Part shown: piece by piece, positions 32,586 to 39,622 of the stretch | How positions within the stretch are numbered: the first letter of the stretch is position 1 | How the letters are laid out: the number at the start of each line of letters is the position of its first letter | Source: Ignavibacteriota bacterium | GTDB lineage: Bacteria > Bacteroidota > Ignavibacteria > UBA10030 > SZUA-254 | Reading direction: 5' to 3' | Assembly (NCBI GenBank): GCA_025358305.1 | Contig: JANYJZ010000003.1 | Coordinates: 230,908-294,907, forward strand | DNA length: 64,000 bases | The notes under the pieces: generated by a model | Seen by the model: the letters and a program-made list of their open reading frames with translations, nothing else | Told to the model about the DNA's origin: nothing | Databases searched by the model: none | Made by a program: the position numbers and the translations under genes

Positions 32586-32843
32586 ATGATCATCAGAATA
32601 TCGGCGTTCCCCGGACCCAGAACAGAACAGATCGTCGCCAATGCCCATGCGGCGCTTGGTTCCCTCGAACCCGAGGGCGCGGTAGAATGGGTTCATGATG
32701 TCCATGAACTCATCAAGCAGGGCGTCACCTATACACCGGAGGTCACGGTCAACGAGAAGGTGAAAGTGACAGGCCGTGTCCCGAGCATCCATGAGCTGAC
32801 GAAGTGGATCGAAGAGGAGCTCCCCCGGGAAGTCGAGGCGTGA
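32586..32843 (+). CDS. Small thioredoxin-fold-like protein without cysteines
   Basis: An 85-residue protein resembling the short thioredoxin_3/redox-active disulfide family (IRISAFPGPRTEQIVANAHAAL..., then TYTPEVTVNEKVKVTGRVPS with the cis-proline-like VPS). The usual GCXKC active site is replaced by PGPRTEQ and there is no cysteine in the protein, so it cannot be a disulfide oxidoreductase. It has a good AAGGAG site and stands just ahead of the ferredoxin and 2-oxoacid oxidoreductase genes. It could be a binding or scaffold protein. The family call is moderate. Confidence 0.6.
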   Translation: MIIRISAFPGPRTEQIVANAHAALGSLEPEGAVEWVHDVHELIKQGVTYTPEVTVNEKVKVTGRVPSIHELTKWIEEELPREVEA

Positions 32844-32910
32844 CGCCCGAGCGGCGGCCGGCGCGAACGCGCCGGCCGCATTTCATATGATACTTTGTGA
32901 AGGACGACGA

Positions 32911-33225
32911 ATGGCGATTATCCGAGGAACGGTGGCGATCGACGTGGAGACGTGCAAAGGGTGCGAGCTCTGCATCGAGGCCTGTCCGCAGGAGAGCCTC
33001 AAGCTCTCGAAAGGGATCAACAAGCAGGGATATCACTACGCGGTCCTCGTGCAGGACAACTGCACGGGCTGCGTGAATTGCGCCCTCGTCTGCCCCGACG
33101 CGGTGATCACGGTCTACCGCGCCCGGAAGGGCGGGAAGAGGGAGCGCATCGCTGAGATCCGCAACGTCCAGCGCGATATCCGCATTTCCATCGACGAACT
33201 GCAAGAGGGGAAGGTGACGTCATGA
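32911..33225 (+). CDS. Ferredoxin subunit of 2-oxoacid:ferredoxin oxidoreductase (delta type)
   Basis: A 104-residue two-cluster ferredoxin with CKGCELCIEACP and CTGCVNCALVCPD. It carries electrons from the oxidoreductase whose alpha, beta and gamma subunits follow. The ATG at 32911 has AAGGA nine bases upstream; the in-frame ATG at 32887 is not preceded by a site. Its stop overlaps the next ATG by four bases. Confidence 0.92.
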   Translation: MAIIRGTVAIDVETCKGCELCIEACPQESLKLSKGINKQGYHYAVLVQDNCTGCVNCALVCPDAVITVYRARKGGKRERIAEIRNVQRDIRISIDELQEGKVTS

Positions 33226-34316
33226 GCGAACCGCTTCTCATGAAAGGCAACGAGGCGCTCGCCGAAGCGGTGATCCGCGCCGGCTGCCGTGCGTACTTTG
33301 GCTATCCGATCACACCGCAATCGGAGATCCTCGAATATCTCACCGCGGAGGCGCGCGAGCGCGGCATGGTCGTGCTCCAGGTGGAGAGCGAGCTCGCGGC
33401 GATCAACATGGTCTACGGCGCCGCCGGCGCCGGGGTCCGCGCCATGACGTCCTCTTCGAGCCCGGGCATCAGCCTTATGCAGGAGGGACTCTCCTACATC
33501 GCGAGCGCCGAGCTCCCCTGCCTCGTCGTGAACGTCAACCGCGGCGGCCCGGGTCTCGGGACAATCCAGCCTTCCCAGGGTGACTATTTCCAGGCGACGA
33601 AGGGAGGGGGCCACGGCGACTACCGGCTCCTCGTCCTCGCGCCCGACTCGGTCCAGGAGATGGCGGACTTCGTCTTCGACGGGTTCGACCTCGCCGACAA
33701 GTACCGCAACCCGGTGATGATCCTCGCCGACGGCGCGCTTGGCCAGATGATGGAAAAGGTCGTGTTTCGGGAGTACGATCCGAAGGACCACGAGACCGCC
33801 AAGCCGTGGGCGACCACCGGGAAAAGCGGCGGGCGCGAGCGCAACATCATCACGTCGCTCCACATTCAGCCGGAGAAGATGGAGGACATCAATAAGCACC
33901 TCCAGGAGAAGTACCGGAAGATGCAGACGGAGGTCCGCTACGAGCTCATACACACGGACGATGCCGACATCGTGTTGGTGGCCTACGGTCTGGCCGCGCG
34001 GATCTGCCACAGCGCCGTCGAGATGGGCCGGAACAAGGGCCTGAAGCTCGGGCTGCTTCGGCCCAAGACGCTCTACCCGTATCCCTACGACATGGTCCGG
34101 GAGCTCAGCGCAAAAGTGAAAGGCATGCATGTCGTCGAACTGAATTCCGGCCAGATGGTCGAGGATGTCCGTCTGGGCGTCAACGGCAAGGTGCCCGTGA
34201 CGTTCTTCGGCAGGATGGGGGGCATGATCCCCTCTCCCGAGGAGGTCCTCGCGAGCGTCGAAGCCCGGATCGCGCAATTGCACGATGAACCAAGAGAGGA
34301 GCAAATCTATGCCTGA
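33222..34316 (+). CDS. vorB: 2-oxoacid:ferredoxin oxidoreductase alpha subunit (VorB type)
   Basis: A 364-residue alpha subunit with FGYPITPQSEILEYL, the CoA/TPP-domain QVESELAAINMVYGAAGAGVRAMTSSSSPG and the C-terminal LLRPKTLYPYPYD. This form, accompanied by separate ferredoxin, beta and gamma genes, is commonly annotated as branched-chain 2-oxoacid (3-methyl-2-oxobutanoate) dehydrogenase VorB; 2-oxoglutarate or aryl-2-oxoacids cannot be excluded from sequence. It oxidises a 2-oxoacid to the acyl-CoA. Confidence 0.88.
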   Translation: MSEPLLMKGNEALAEAVIRAGCRAYFGYPITPQSEILEYLTAEARERGMVVLQVESELAAINMVYGAAGAGVRAMTSSSSPGISLMQEGLSYIASAELPCLVVNVNRGGPGLGTIQPSQGDYFQATKGGGHGDYRLLVLAPDSVQEMADFVFDGFDLADKYRNPVMILADGALGQMMEKVVFREYDPKDHETAKPWATTGKSGGRERNIITSLHIQPEKMEDINKHLQEKYRKMQTEVRYELIHTDDADIVLVAYGLAARICHSAVEMGRNKGLKLGLLRPKTLYPYPYDMVRELSAKVKGMHVVELNSGQMVEDVRLGVNGKVPVTFFGRMGGMIPSPEEVLASVEARIAQLHDEPREEQIYA

Positions 34317-35118
34317 AGTCGCAGAGCTCCAGCCGGCGCTCGAAGCCGTCTGGACCAAACCGGAGACGCTCACCGAGACGCGGATGCACTACTGTCCCGG
34401 GTGCGGACACGGCGTCGTCCACAAGCTCCTCATGGAGGTCGTCGATGAGCTCGGGATCCGCCAGGACACGATCGGCGTCGCGCCGGTCGGGTGTTCGGTG
34501 TTCGCCTACCAGTATCTCGACGTCGACATGCAGGAAGCCGCGCACGGACGCGCGGCGGCCGTGGCGACGGGGATCAAGCGGGTGCTCCCGGACAAGTACG
34601 TGTTCTCGTACCAAGGCGACGGCGATCTTGCCGCGATCGGCACGGCCGAAACGATCCACGCCGCCAACCGCGGAGAGAACATCCTCGTCCTATTCATCAA
34701 CAACGGCATCTACGGGATGACCGGCGGGCAGATGGCCCCCACGACGCTCATCGGCATGAAGACGAGCACGACGCCGGAAGGCCGTGAGACCGCCACGATG
34801 GGGTATCCCCTCAAGATTACGGAGCTCCTCGCGATGCTCCCCGGGGTCTACTCCGTTTCCCGCCACGCGGTGTACAGTCCGAACACGGTGCGCGCATTGA
34901 AGAAGGCGATCACGAAGGCATTTCAGTACCAGAAGGAGAAGAAGGGATACTGCCTCATCGAGGTGGTCTCCAACTGCCCCTCCGGATGGAAGATGACACC
35001 CGTCGAGTCGAACAAATGGCTGGAGAAGAACATGCTCCCGCTCTACCCCTTGGGCGACATCAAGGTGGAAGGAACGCTCGTTCAACCTGTGCAGAAGAAG
35101 GAAGGCCAACACTCATGA
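34309..35118 (+). CDS. 2-oxoacid:ferredoxin oxidoreductase beta subunit (TPP-binding)
   Basis: A 269-residue TPP subunit. It has the cluster-type cysteines in YCPGCGHGVVHK, the TPP/Mg motif YQGDGDLAAIGTAETIHAANRG, and NNGIYGMTGGQMAPTT. The start ATG at 34309 overlaps the vorB end by eight bases and has AGAGGAG upstream. It partners the alpha subunit. Confidence 0.93.
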   Translation: MPEVAELQPALEAVWTKPETLTETRMHYCPGCGHGVVHKLLMEVVDELGIRQDTIGVAPVGCSVFAYQYLDVDMQEAAHGRAAAVATGIKRVLPDKYVFSYQGDGDLAAIGTAETIHAANRGENILVLFINNGIYGMTGGQMAPTTLIGMKTSTTPEGRETATMGYPLKITELLAMLPGVYSVSRHAVYSPNTVRALKKAITKAFQYQKEKKGYCLIEVVSNCPSGWKMTPVESNKWLEKNMLPLYPLGDIKVEGTLVQPVQKKEGQHS

Positions 35119-35672
35119 CACACGAGATATTATTCGCAGGGTTCGGCGGCCAGGGCGTGCTCTCGATGGGCATGACCCTCGCGTACGCCGGGCTGGTGGA
35201 AGGCAAAGAGGTCTCCTGGATGCCGTCGTACGGGCCTGAGATGCGCGGAGGCACGGCAAACTGCGTCGTCATCATCTCCACGAAGCCGATCAGCTCGCCG
35301 CTGGTGACGCGGTTCGACGCGGTGCTCGCGCTGAACCAGCCGTCGGTGCTGAAGTTCGAGCATGCCGTGAAGCCGAACGGCATCCTCATGTACGACAGCG
35401 ATGCGTGCATCATTCCGCCGTCCAGAACCGATATCACCGTCGTTCCGGTCCCGGCGGAGGACGAGGCGCGGAAGCTCAACAACATGAAAGTGAAGAACAT
35501 GGTGATGCTCGGCTCGTTCCTGAGCGCCTGTGAGGTCGTGAGCATCGCGTCGGTCGTGAAGGCCCTCGCGCAGGTGCTCCCCGAGCGGTATCATCATTTG
35601 CTGGAGATTAATCACCAGGCCCTCCTGCGGGGCGAACAACTGGTCGTTGATGCTGCCACGCCAATCGTGTAA
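35115..35672 (+). CDS. 2-oxoacid:ferredoxin oxidoreductase gamma subunit
   Basis: A 185-residue gamma subunit: FAGFGGQGVLSMGMTLAYAG, YGPEMRGGTANCVVIIS and NPSVL-like ALNQPSVLKFE. It has an ATGA overlap with the beta gene. Together with the preceding three genes it completes the four-part ferredoxin-linked enzyme. Confidence 0.94.
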   Translation: MTHEILFAGFGGQGVLSMGMTLAYAGLVEGKEVSWMPSYGPEMRGGTANCVVIISTKPISSPLVTRFDAVLALNQPSVLKFEHAVKPNGILMYDSDACIIPPSRTDITVVPVPAEDEARKLNNMKVKNMVMLGSFLSACEVVSIASVVKALAQVLPERYHHLLEINHQALLRGEQLVVDAATPIV

Positions 35673-35682
35673 GGAGGATACC

Positions 35683-35943
35683 ATGACACAACAGAAACAT
35701 CAGTGCGCCCATAACTGCAAGGACCTCTGTTCGGCGCTCGAACGCGCTGCGGAGAAGGAGAAGAAATCGATCCTGAAGTACGCCGAGTTCCGGGATGAAT
35801 GCACCTATCCGGACGTCAAGATCATGCTCAACGAACTCATCCTCCTCAGGCAGAAGTCGATACGCCTCCTCGAGGAGACGAAGCTGAAGCTCCGGACGAA
35901 GTTCGACGTCCTGGACCAGATCCGCGAAGGGTTCAACATGTAG
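35683..35943 (+). CDS. Small helical protein, unknown function
   Basis: An 86-residue protein with a cysteine/histidine start (QCAHNCKDLC) and two long charged helices (residues about 14-34 and 45-75), reminiscent of half of a ferritin-like four-helix bundle, although the metal ligands are not complete. A very strong AAGGAGG lies seven bases before the ATG at 35683, which argues for real expression. It sits 10 bases after the gamma subunit and so is probably in that operon. I do not recognise the family. Confidence 0.65.
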   Translation: MTQQKHQCAHNCKDLCSALERAAEKEKKSILKYAEFRDECTYPDVKIMLNELILLRQKSIRLLEETKLKLRTKFDVLDQIREGFNM

Positions 35944-35985
35944 CGCGCCCCGGGCCGCTCAGGCCCGGGAAAAAAGGAGGAACCA

Positions 35986-36342
35986 ATGGAACTCGACCAA
36001 TATTGGCAGGTGATCCAGGAGAAGATCTGTCCGCGCTGTCTCGACGGCGACGGACACGGGGAGTGCCGCCTTCCGGTCGGCGAGGAGTGCGCGTTGAAAT
36101 CGTTCCTCCCGCAGATCGTCATCACGATCGCGAACGCGAAGTCGGATTCCATCGAGGGGTACGTCAACCTTCTGCGGCGCAACGTCTGCATCCTCTGCGA
36201 GCACCAGAACGCCGACATGAGCTGCAAACGCCGGAACGACCTCGAGTGCGCGATCGACCGCTACTACCCCCTCGTCCTCCAGATCGTCGAGACCGTCCGG
36301 GCGCAGATGGAGAGCGCCGCACCCGGCGCAGCGACGGCCTAG
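35986..36342 (+). CDS. Cysteine-rich twin protein A with duplicated CX2CX8CX7C module
   Basis: A 118-residue protein not recognised. Eight cysteines at 15, 18, 27, 35 and 68, 71, 80, 88 form two CX2CX8CX7C modules offset by exactly 53 residues. Each is followed by a hydrophobic helix (FLPQIVITIANA; YYPLVLQIVETV). Four cysteines per module would suit a zinc ion or a 4Fe-4S cluster. AAAGGAGG precedes the ATG. It is paralogous to the next gene. The neighbours are ferredoxin-linked oxidoreductase genes and, convergently, an FAD/4Fe-4S enzyme. Confidence 0.75.
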   Translation: MELDQYWQVIQEKICPRCLDGDGHGECRLPVGEECALKSFLPQIVITIANAKSDSIEGYVNLLRRNVCILCEHQNADMSCKRRNDLECAIDRYYPLVLQIVETVRAQMESAAPGAATA

Positions 36343-36356
36343 GGCTGCGGGCTTCT

Positions 36357-36704
36357 GTGGCGATGCTCGCATACAGGCAGGCGATCCACGCGCACGTGTG
36401 CGGCCGCTGCCTTGACAGCGACGGCGTCGGAAACTGCCGCATCGACCCGGCCCAGGAATGCACGGTTCAGCAGCACCTCCCCCTCATCGTCGAGATCGTC
36501 AACAGCGTCGAGAGCAACAGCATGAACGACTACGTCCGGGTCCTGCGGAACGCCGTCTGCGCCCGCTGCTCGTTCCAGACGGTGAACGGGTATTGCATGG
36601 CACGGATGAACCTTGACTGCGCGCTCGACCGGTACCTCGCGCTCGTCGTCGGGGCGATCTCGGAAGTGAAAGAAGAAGAAGTGAAAAAGGGGCTCTCGCC
36701 CTGA
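36357..36704 (+). CDS. Cysteine-rich twin protein B with duplicated CX2CX8CX7C module
   Basis: A 115-residue paralogue of the preceding protein. With GTG 36357 as start all eight cysteines fall at the same residue numbers (15, 18, 27, 35, 68, 71, 80, 88) as in protein A, which is why I prefer it to the ATG at 36363. Conserved residues between the twins include CLD.DG.G.CR, ECA/ECT, YV..LR.. VC and DCA/ECAIDRY. It ends in a charged lysine/glutamate tail. Function unknown; a small electron carrier or metal-binding regulator is possible. Confidence 0.72.
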   Translation: MAMLAYRQAIHAHVCGRCLDSDGVGNCRIDPAQECTVQQHLPLIVEIVNSVESNSMNDYVRVLRNAVCARCSFQTVNGYCMARMNLDCALDRYLALVVGAISEVKEEEVKKGLSP

Positions 36705-36717
36705 GCCTTCGCTCAGG
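36700..36717. terminator. Hairpin at convergent gene ends
   Basis: CCTGAGC (36700-36706) and GCTCAGG (36711-36717) form a 7-bp stem with loop CTTC exactly across the stop codons of the two converging genes. It has no immediate T-run on either strand, so termination efficiency is uncertain. Confidence 0.4.
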
Positions 36718-38026
36718 CTGTTGCGAGCATTTCCTCGGTGCGGAACTGGACGCCGATCTTCTGCAGGAACTCCGCCGGTAGCTCTCCCCCCGCGAAAACG
36801 AACACGAAGTCGTTCTTGATGGTGTGCACGGCGTTCTCCGGGCCGCGCAGAACCACCTCTTGGGGCCGGATCTCGGCGACCTCGGTTTGGAACAGCACCG
36901 CCACCTTCCTGCGCTTGATGAGTTCCCCGATCCGCTCGCTGTTCTTTTCCTTGAGCCGCACGAATTCCTCCCTGCGGTAGCTCAGGGTGACCGTGTTTCC
37001 GCTTTGGCGTTCGAGCGCGATCGCGGCCTCAATGGCGCTGTCGCCCCCGCCGACGACCAGAAGGTGGCGTCCCGTGTAGTTCTCTGCGTCGATGAGCCGG
37101 TACGCCACCTTGGGAAGTTCTTCCCCGATGACGCCGAGCTTGCGCGGCGATCCCCGCCGGCCGATCGCAAGAATGACCGACCGCGCGGAGTACGACTGCG
37201 TAGAGGACGTCACCTGGAACAATCCATCCGCCTGGCGCGTGATCGATTCCACCTTCTGCTGGGTCCGGATTTTGAGCCCTTGCTTGTCGACGATGCCGGT
37301 GAAGAGCGAGAGGAGCTCCTCCTTGCTGATCTCGGACGCCTTGAGCTTTCCGTAGAGCGGGATGTCCACCGTGCTCGTCAGGACGAGCTTCTGTCGTGGG
37401 TAGTGGAGGATCGAACCGCCGAGATCGTACTGTTCGAGGACCGCGGACCGGATCCCGAGCGTCTTGGAGGCGAGCGCGGCGCCGATTCCCGCGGGTCCGG
37501 CCCCGACGATGACGAGGTCGGCCGTGCCGGAGCTTCCCTTCAGGACGGTCTCCGCGGCGTGATTCACCGCCTTGATCCCCTGTTCGATCGCATTCTTGAT
37601 GAGCCCGACGCCCCCGAGTTCGCCGACGATGTAGAGCCCCGGAATGTTCGATTCGAAATGCTCGTCGTAGATGGGGATCTCATAGCCCTGCTTCGGCGCT
37701 CCGAATCCCATCGTGATCGCGCCGACGGGGCAGACCTCCTCGCAGAGCGAATGTCCCACGCAGCGCGAGCTGTGGATGATCGTCGCCTTGCCGTGGACGA
37801 TCCCGAGGACGTCCTCGGGACAGGCCTGGACACAGCTTCCGCAGCCGATGCAGTTGAGAATATCGATCTTGGGGTGGAGCGTCGCGGGTTCGGAGATCCC
37901 GGCCCTCGTGCTCTTGCTGTGGGCCTGGTGCGCCGCTTGCTGCGCGTGTGCGAGTTTCCGCCAGTAAGGGATGGCGACGAGGGCGAGAAGCACGGCGAAG
38001 ACGCCGACGGTGTAGAGCGTTTCCAC
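36713..38026 (-). CDS. Membrane-anchored FAD/NAD(P) oxidoreductase with two FeS motifs
   Basis: A 437-residue protein: N-terminal membrane segment (5-22), a ferredoxin domain, then a thioredoxin-reductase-like flavoprotein (VIVGAGPAGIGAALA for FAD, LLVVGGGDSAIEAAIAL for NAD(P)). The first cluster motif is normal (CIGCGSCVQACP); the second is CVGHSLCEEVCP, with histidine at the second ligand position. The CXXC disulfide of true thioredoxin reductases is missing, so electrons likely pass from NAD(P)H through FAD to the clusters and on to the membrane. GTG start at 38024-38026 with GGAGA nine bases upstream. It is last in the multihaem cytochrome operon. Confidence 0.88.
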   Translation of the reverse strand: METLYTVGVFAVLLALVAIPYWRKLAHAQQAAHQAHSKSTRAGISEPATLHPKIDILNCIGCGSCVQACPEDVLGIVHGKATIIHSSRCVGHSLCEEVCPVGAITMGFGAPKQGYEIPIYDEHFESNIPGLYIVGELGGVGLIKNAIEQGIKAVNHAAETVLKGSSGTADLVIVGAGPAGIGAALASKTLGIRSAVLEQYDLGGSILHYPRQKLVLTSTVDIPLYGKLKASEISKEELLSLFTGIVDKQGLKIRTQQKVESITRQADGLFQVTSSTQSYSARSVILAIGRRGSPRKLGVIGEELPKVAYRLIDAENYTGRHLLVVGGGDSAIEAAIALERQSGNTVTLSYRREEFVRLKEKNSERIGELIKRRKVAVLFQTEVAEIRPQEVVLRGPENAVHTIKNDFVFVFAGGELPAEFLQKIGVQFRTEEMLATA

Positions 38027-38029
38027 GCG

Positions 38030-39622
38030 TCAGAATCTCCAGCCGATGTCGAGGAACACCGACGTCGTGTTGGCGTCCTTGCTCATCATCCGTTCGAGGC
38101 TCCCCCAGAAGGTCAGTGCGGGAAACGCGCTGATCATGAGGTCGAACCCGGCCGTTTTGCTTGTCGTCACGCCGGTGAAGCTCGTGTACTCGTACCGGTA
38201 CCATTGGTACCGCACGGTCGCGTCGGCGAAGCCAAGGAACGACCTTTGCAGGGCGCCGCCGAGTCCCCGCATCCGGGCGAAGGCCGTCGTGTTGAAGCTC
38301 AGCGAACCGCGCGCCGAAAGCCCCTGACCCCAGAGGTTCGCGACGTTGAGCGACGAATAGTTCGAATACTCCTTCCCGAACCCGCCGTCGGACGACCGGG
38401 TGCTGTACGTATCATAGACCGAAATGCCGGAGGGGAACAGGACCGAGACGTTCGCCGACGGGCTCGTCCGGAGCGTGTGGTCAAGCTGGGAATCGGGGAT
38501 CGATGCAACGGTCGAGAAGGCGTATGTCGGCCGCCAGGCGGAGACGCCGACGCCGGCCGACACGCTCTGCGAGATCCGGTAGCGCACCGAGCTGTAGAGG
38601 TTCGAGAGACTCGGATGCGCGATGAGGGCATCCCCGCGTTTTGCATGAAGGTCGACGTCGCCCTGTGCCATGAAGAACCAGTCTCCCGACGGCGTGATCG
38701 TCGCGGCGGCGCTCGCGACATCGCGCTCCAAGGCGGAATGGTAGAAGCTTCTCGTGTAGGCGACCGTGGCGGACGCCGGTAGGTCCCCCTCGACGGTATA
38801 ATTGCTGAAGAGTGAGAACTTCCTATAGTCGGACCCGAACGAACGCTGGGTGAAGAGCGGCTCATATCCCCCCGAGACGCCGACGGTGAGATTGTCGATG
38901 CGCCGGGAGAGGATGACGCCGTCGATGGAGCCCGCGCTTCCGATCATCGCTTGGGCGACGCGGCCGGCCGCGACATGATTCAGACCATCGTCGTACTGGA
39001 GCGAGAGCGTGTATATGCGGTTCTGGTTCACGCTCGTGCCGCCGAAGAGGGGTCCGCCGTAGCTCAAGGAACGGAAGTTCCCATAGAGCTCGAATTTCAC
39101 GGGTATATCGCGCAGTGCTCCCCGCAGATTGAGAACAATGCCCGGGCGCTTCAGCGTGGGCCCGCCCGTGGACTGCGTGACCGAACTGTATTGGGCGTTC
39201 ACGCGTCCGTGGAGCGCGAGCGCTGGCGGCTGCGCCGGGGAAACCTTCCGGATCCGGAGCGTGTCGGACGTGCGCAGAGTGGAATCGCGTGCCGGCGTTG
39301 CCGCTTGGGCCACGGGGGCCTCGGTCTCCACGAACGGAACGCTGACCGCCTCGCCGACGCGGAGCGGTCGCCGCGTCGTGATGATGCGGCAGACGGACGA
39401 TTTTGAACTCATCGCCACGACCTTGAGGACCGCGATGGTGTCCCTTCGTTCCAAGACAAAACAGAAGCTCGAATCCGCGACGCCCGCGTTCCGGCCGACA
39501 GAAATGTAGACGGCGTCCCCGGCGAGGTAGGTGATCGTGACGCGCGCGCTGTCGGCCCGGACAGCGCCGAACGCCGCGGAAATCGCCATGAGAAAGATCC
39601 CCATGATGGCAATCGTCCGCAT
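38030..39622 (-). CDS. Putative outer-membrane beta-barrel protein of the cytochrome cluster
   Basis: A 530-residue protein with a signal peptide (cleavage after about residue 23), an N-terminal small beta domain (about 25-105, GDAVYISVGRNAGV resembling FlgT-like SH3 repeats), a proline-rich linker and about 390 residues of alternating short beta strands ending in an aromatic residue (DIGWRF), the classic barrel C terminus. No haem motif. Start overlaps the 31-haem gene stop by one base. It is likely the porin sheath letting the multihaem cytochromes cross the outer membrane. No sequence family is recognised. Confidence 0.7.
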   Translation of the reverse strand: MRTIAIMGIFLMAISAAFGAVRADSARVTITYLAGDAVYISVGRNAGVADSSFCFVLERRDTIAVLKVVAMSSKSSVCRIITTRRPLRVGEAVSVPFVETEAPVAQAATPARDSTLRTSDTLRIRKVSPAQPPALALHGRVNAQYSSVTQSTGGPTLKRPGIVLNLRGALRDIPVKFELYGNFRSLSYGGPLFGGTSVNQNRIYTLSLQYDDGLNHVAAGRVAQAMIGSAGSIDGVILSRRIDNLTVGVSGGYEPLFTQRSFGSDYRKFSLFSNYTVEGDLPASATVAYTRSFYHSALERDVASAAATITPSGDWFFMAQGDVDLHAKRGDALIAHPSLSNLYSSVRYRISQSVSAGVGVSAWRPTYAFSTVASIPDSQLDHTLRTSPSANVSVLFPSGISVYDTYSTRSSDGGFGKEYSNYSSLNVANLWGQGLSARGSLSFNTTAFARMRGLGGALQRSFLGFADATVRYQWYRYEYTSFTGVTTSKTAGFDLMISAFPALTFWGSLERMMSKDANTTSVFLDIGWRF

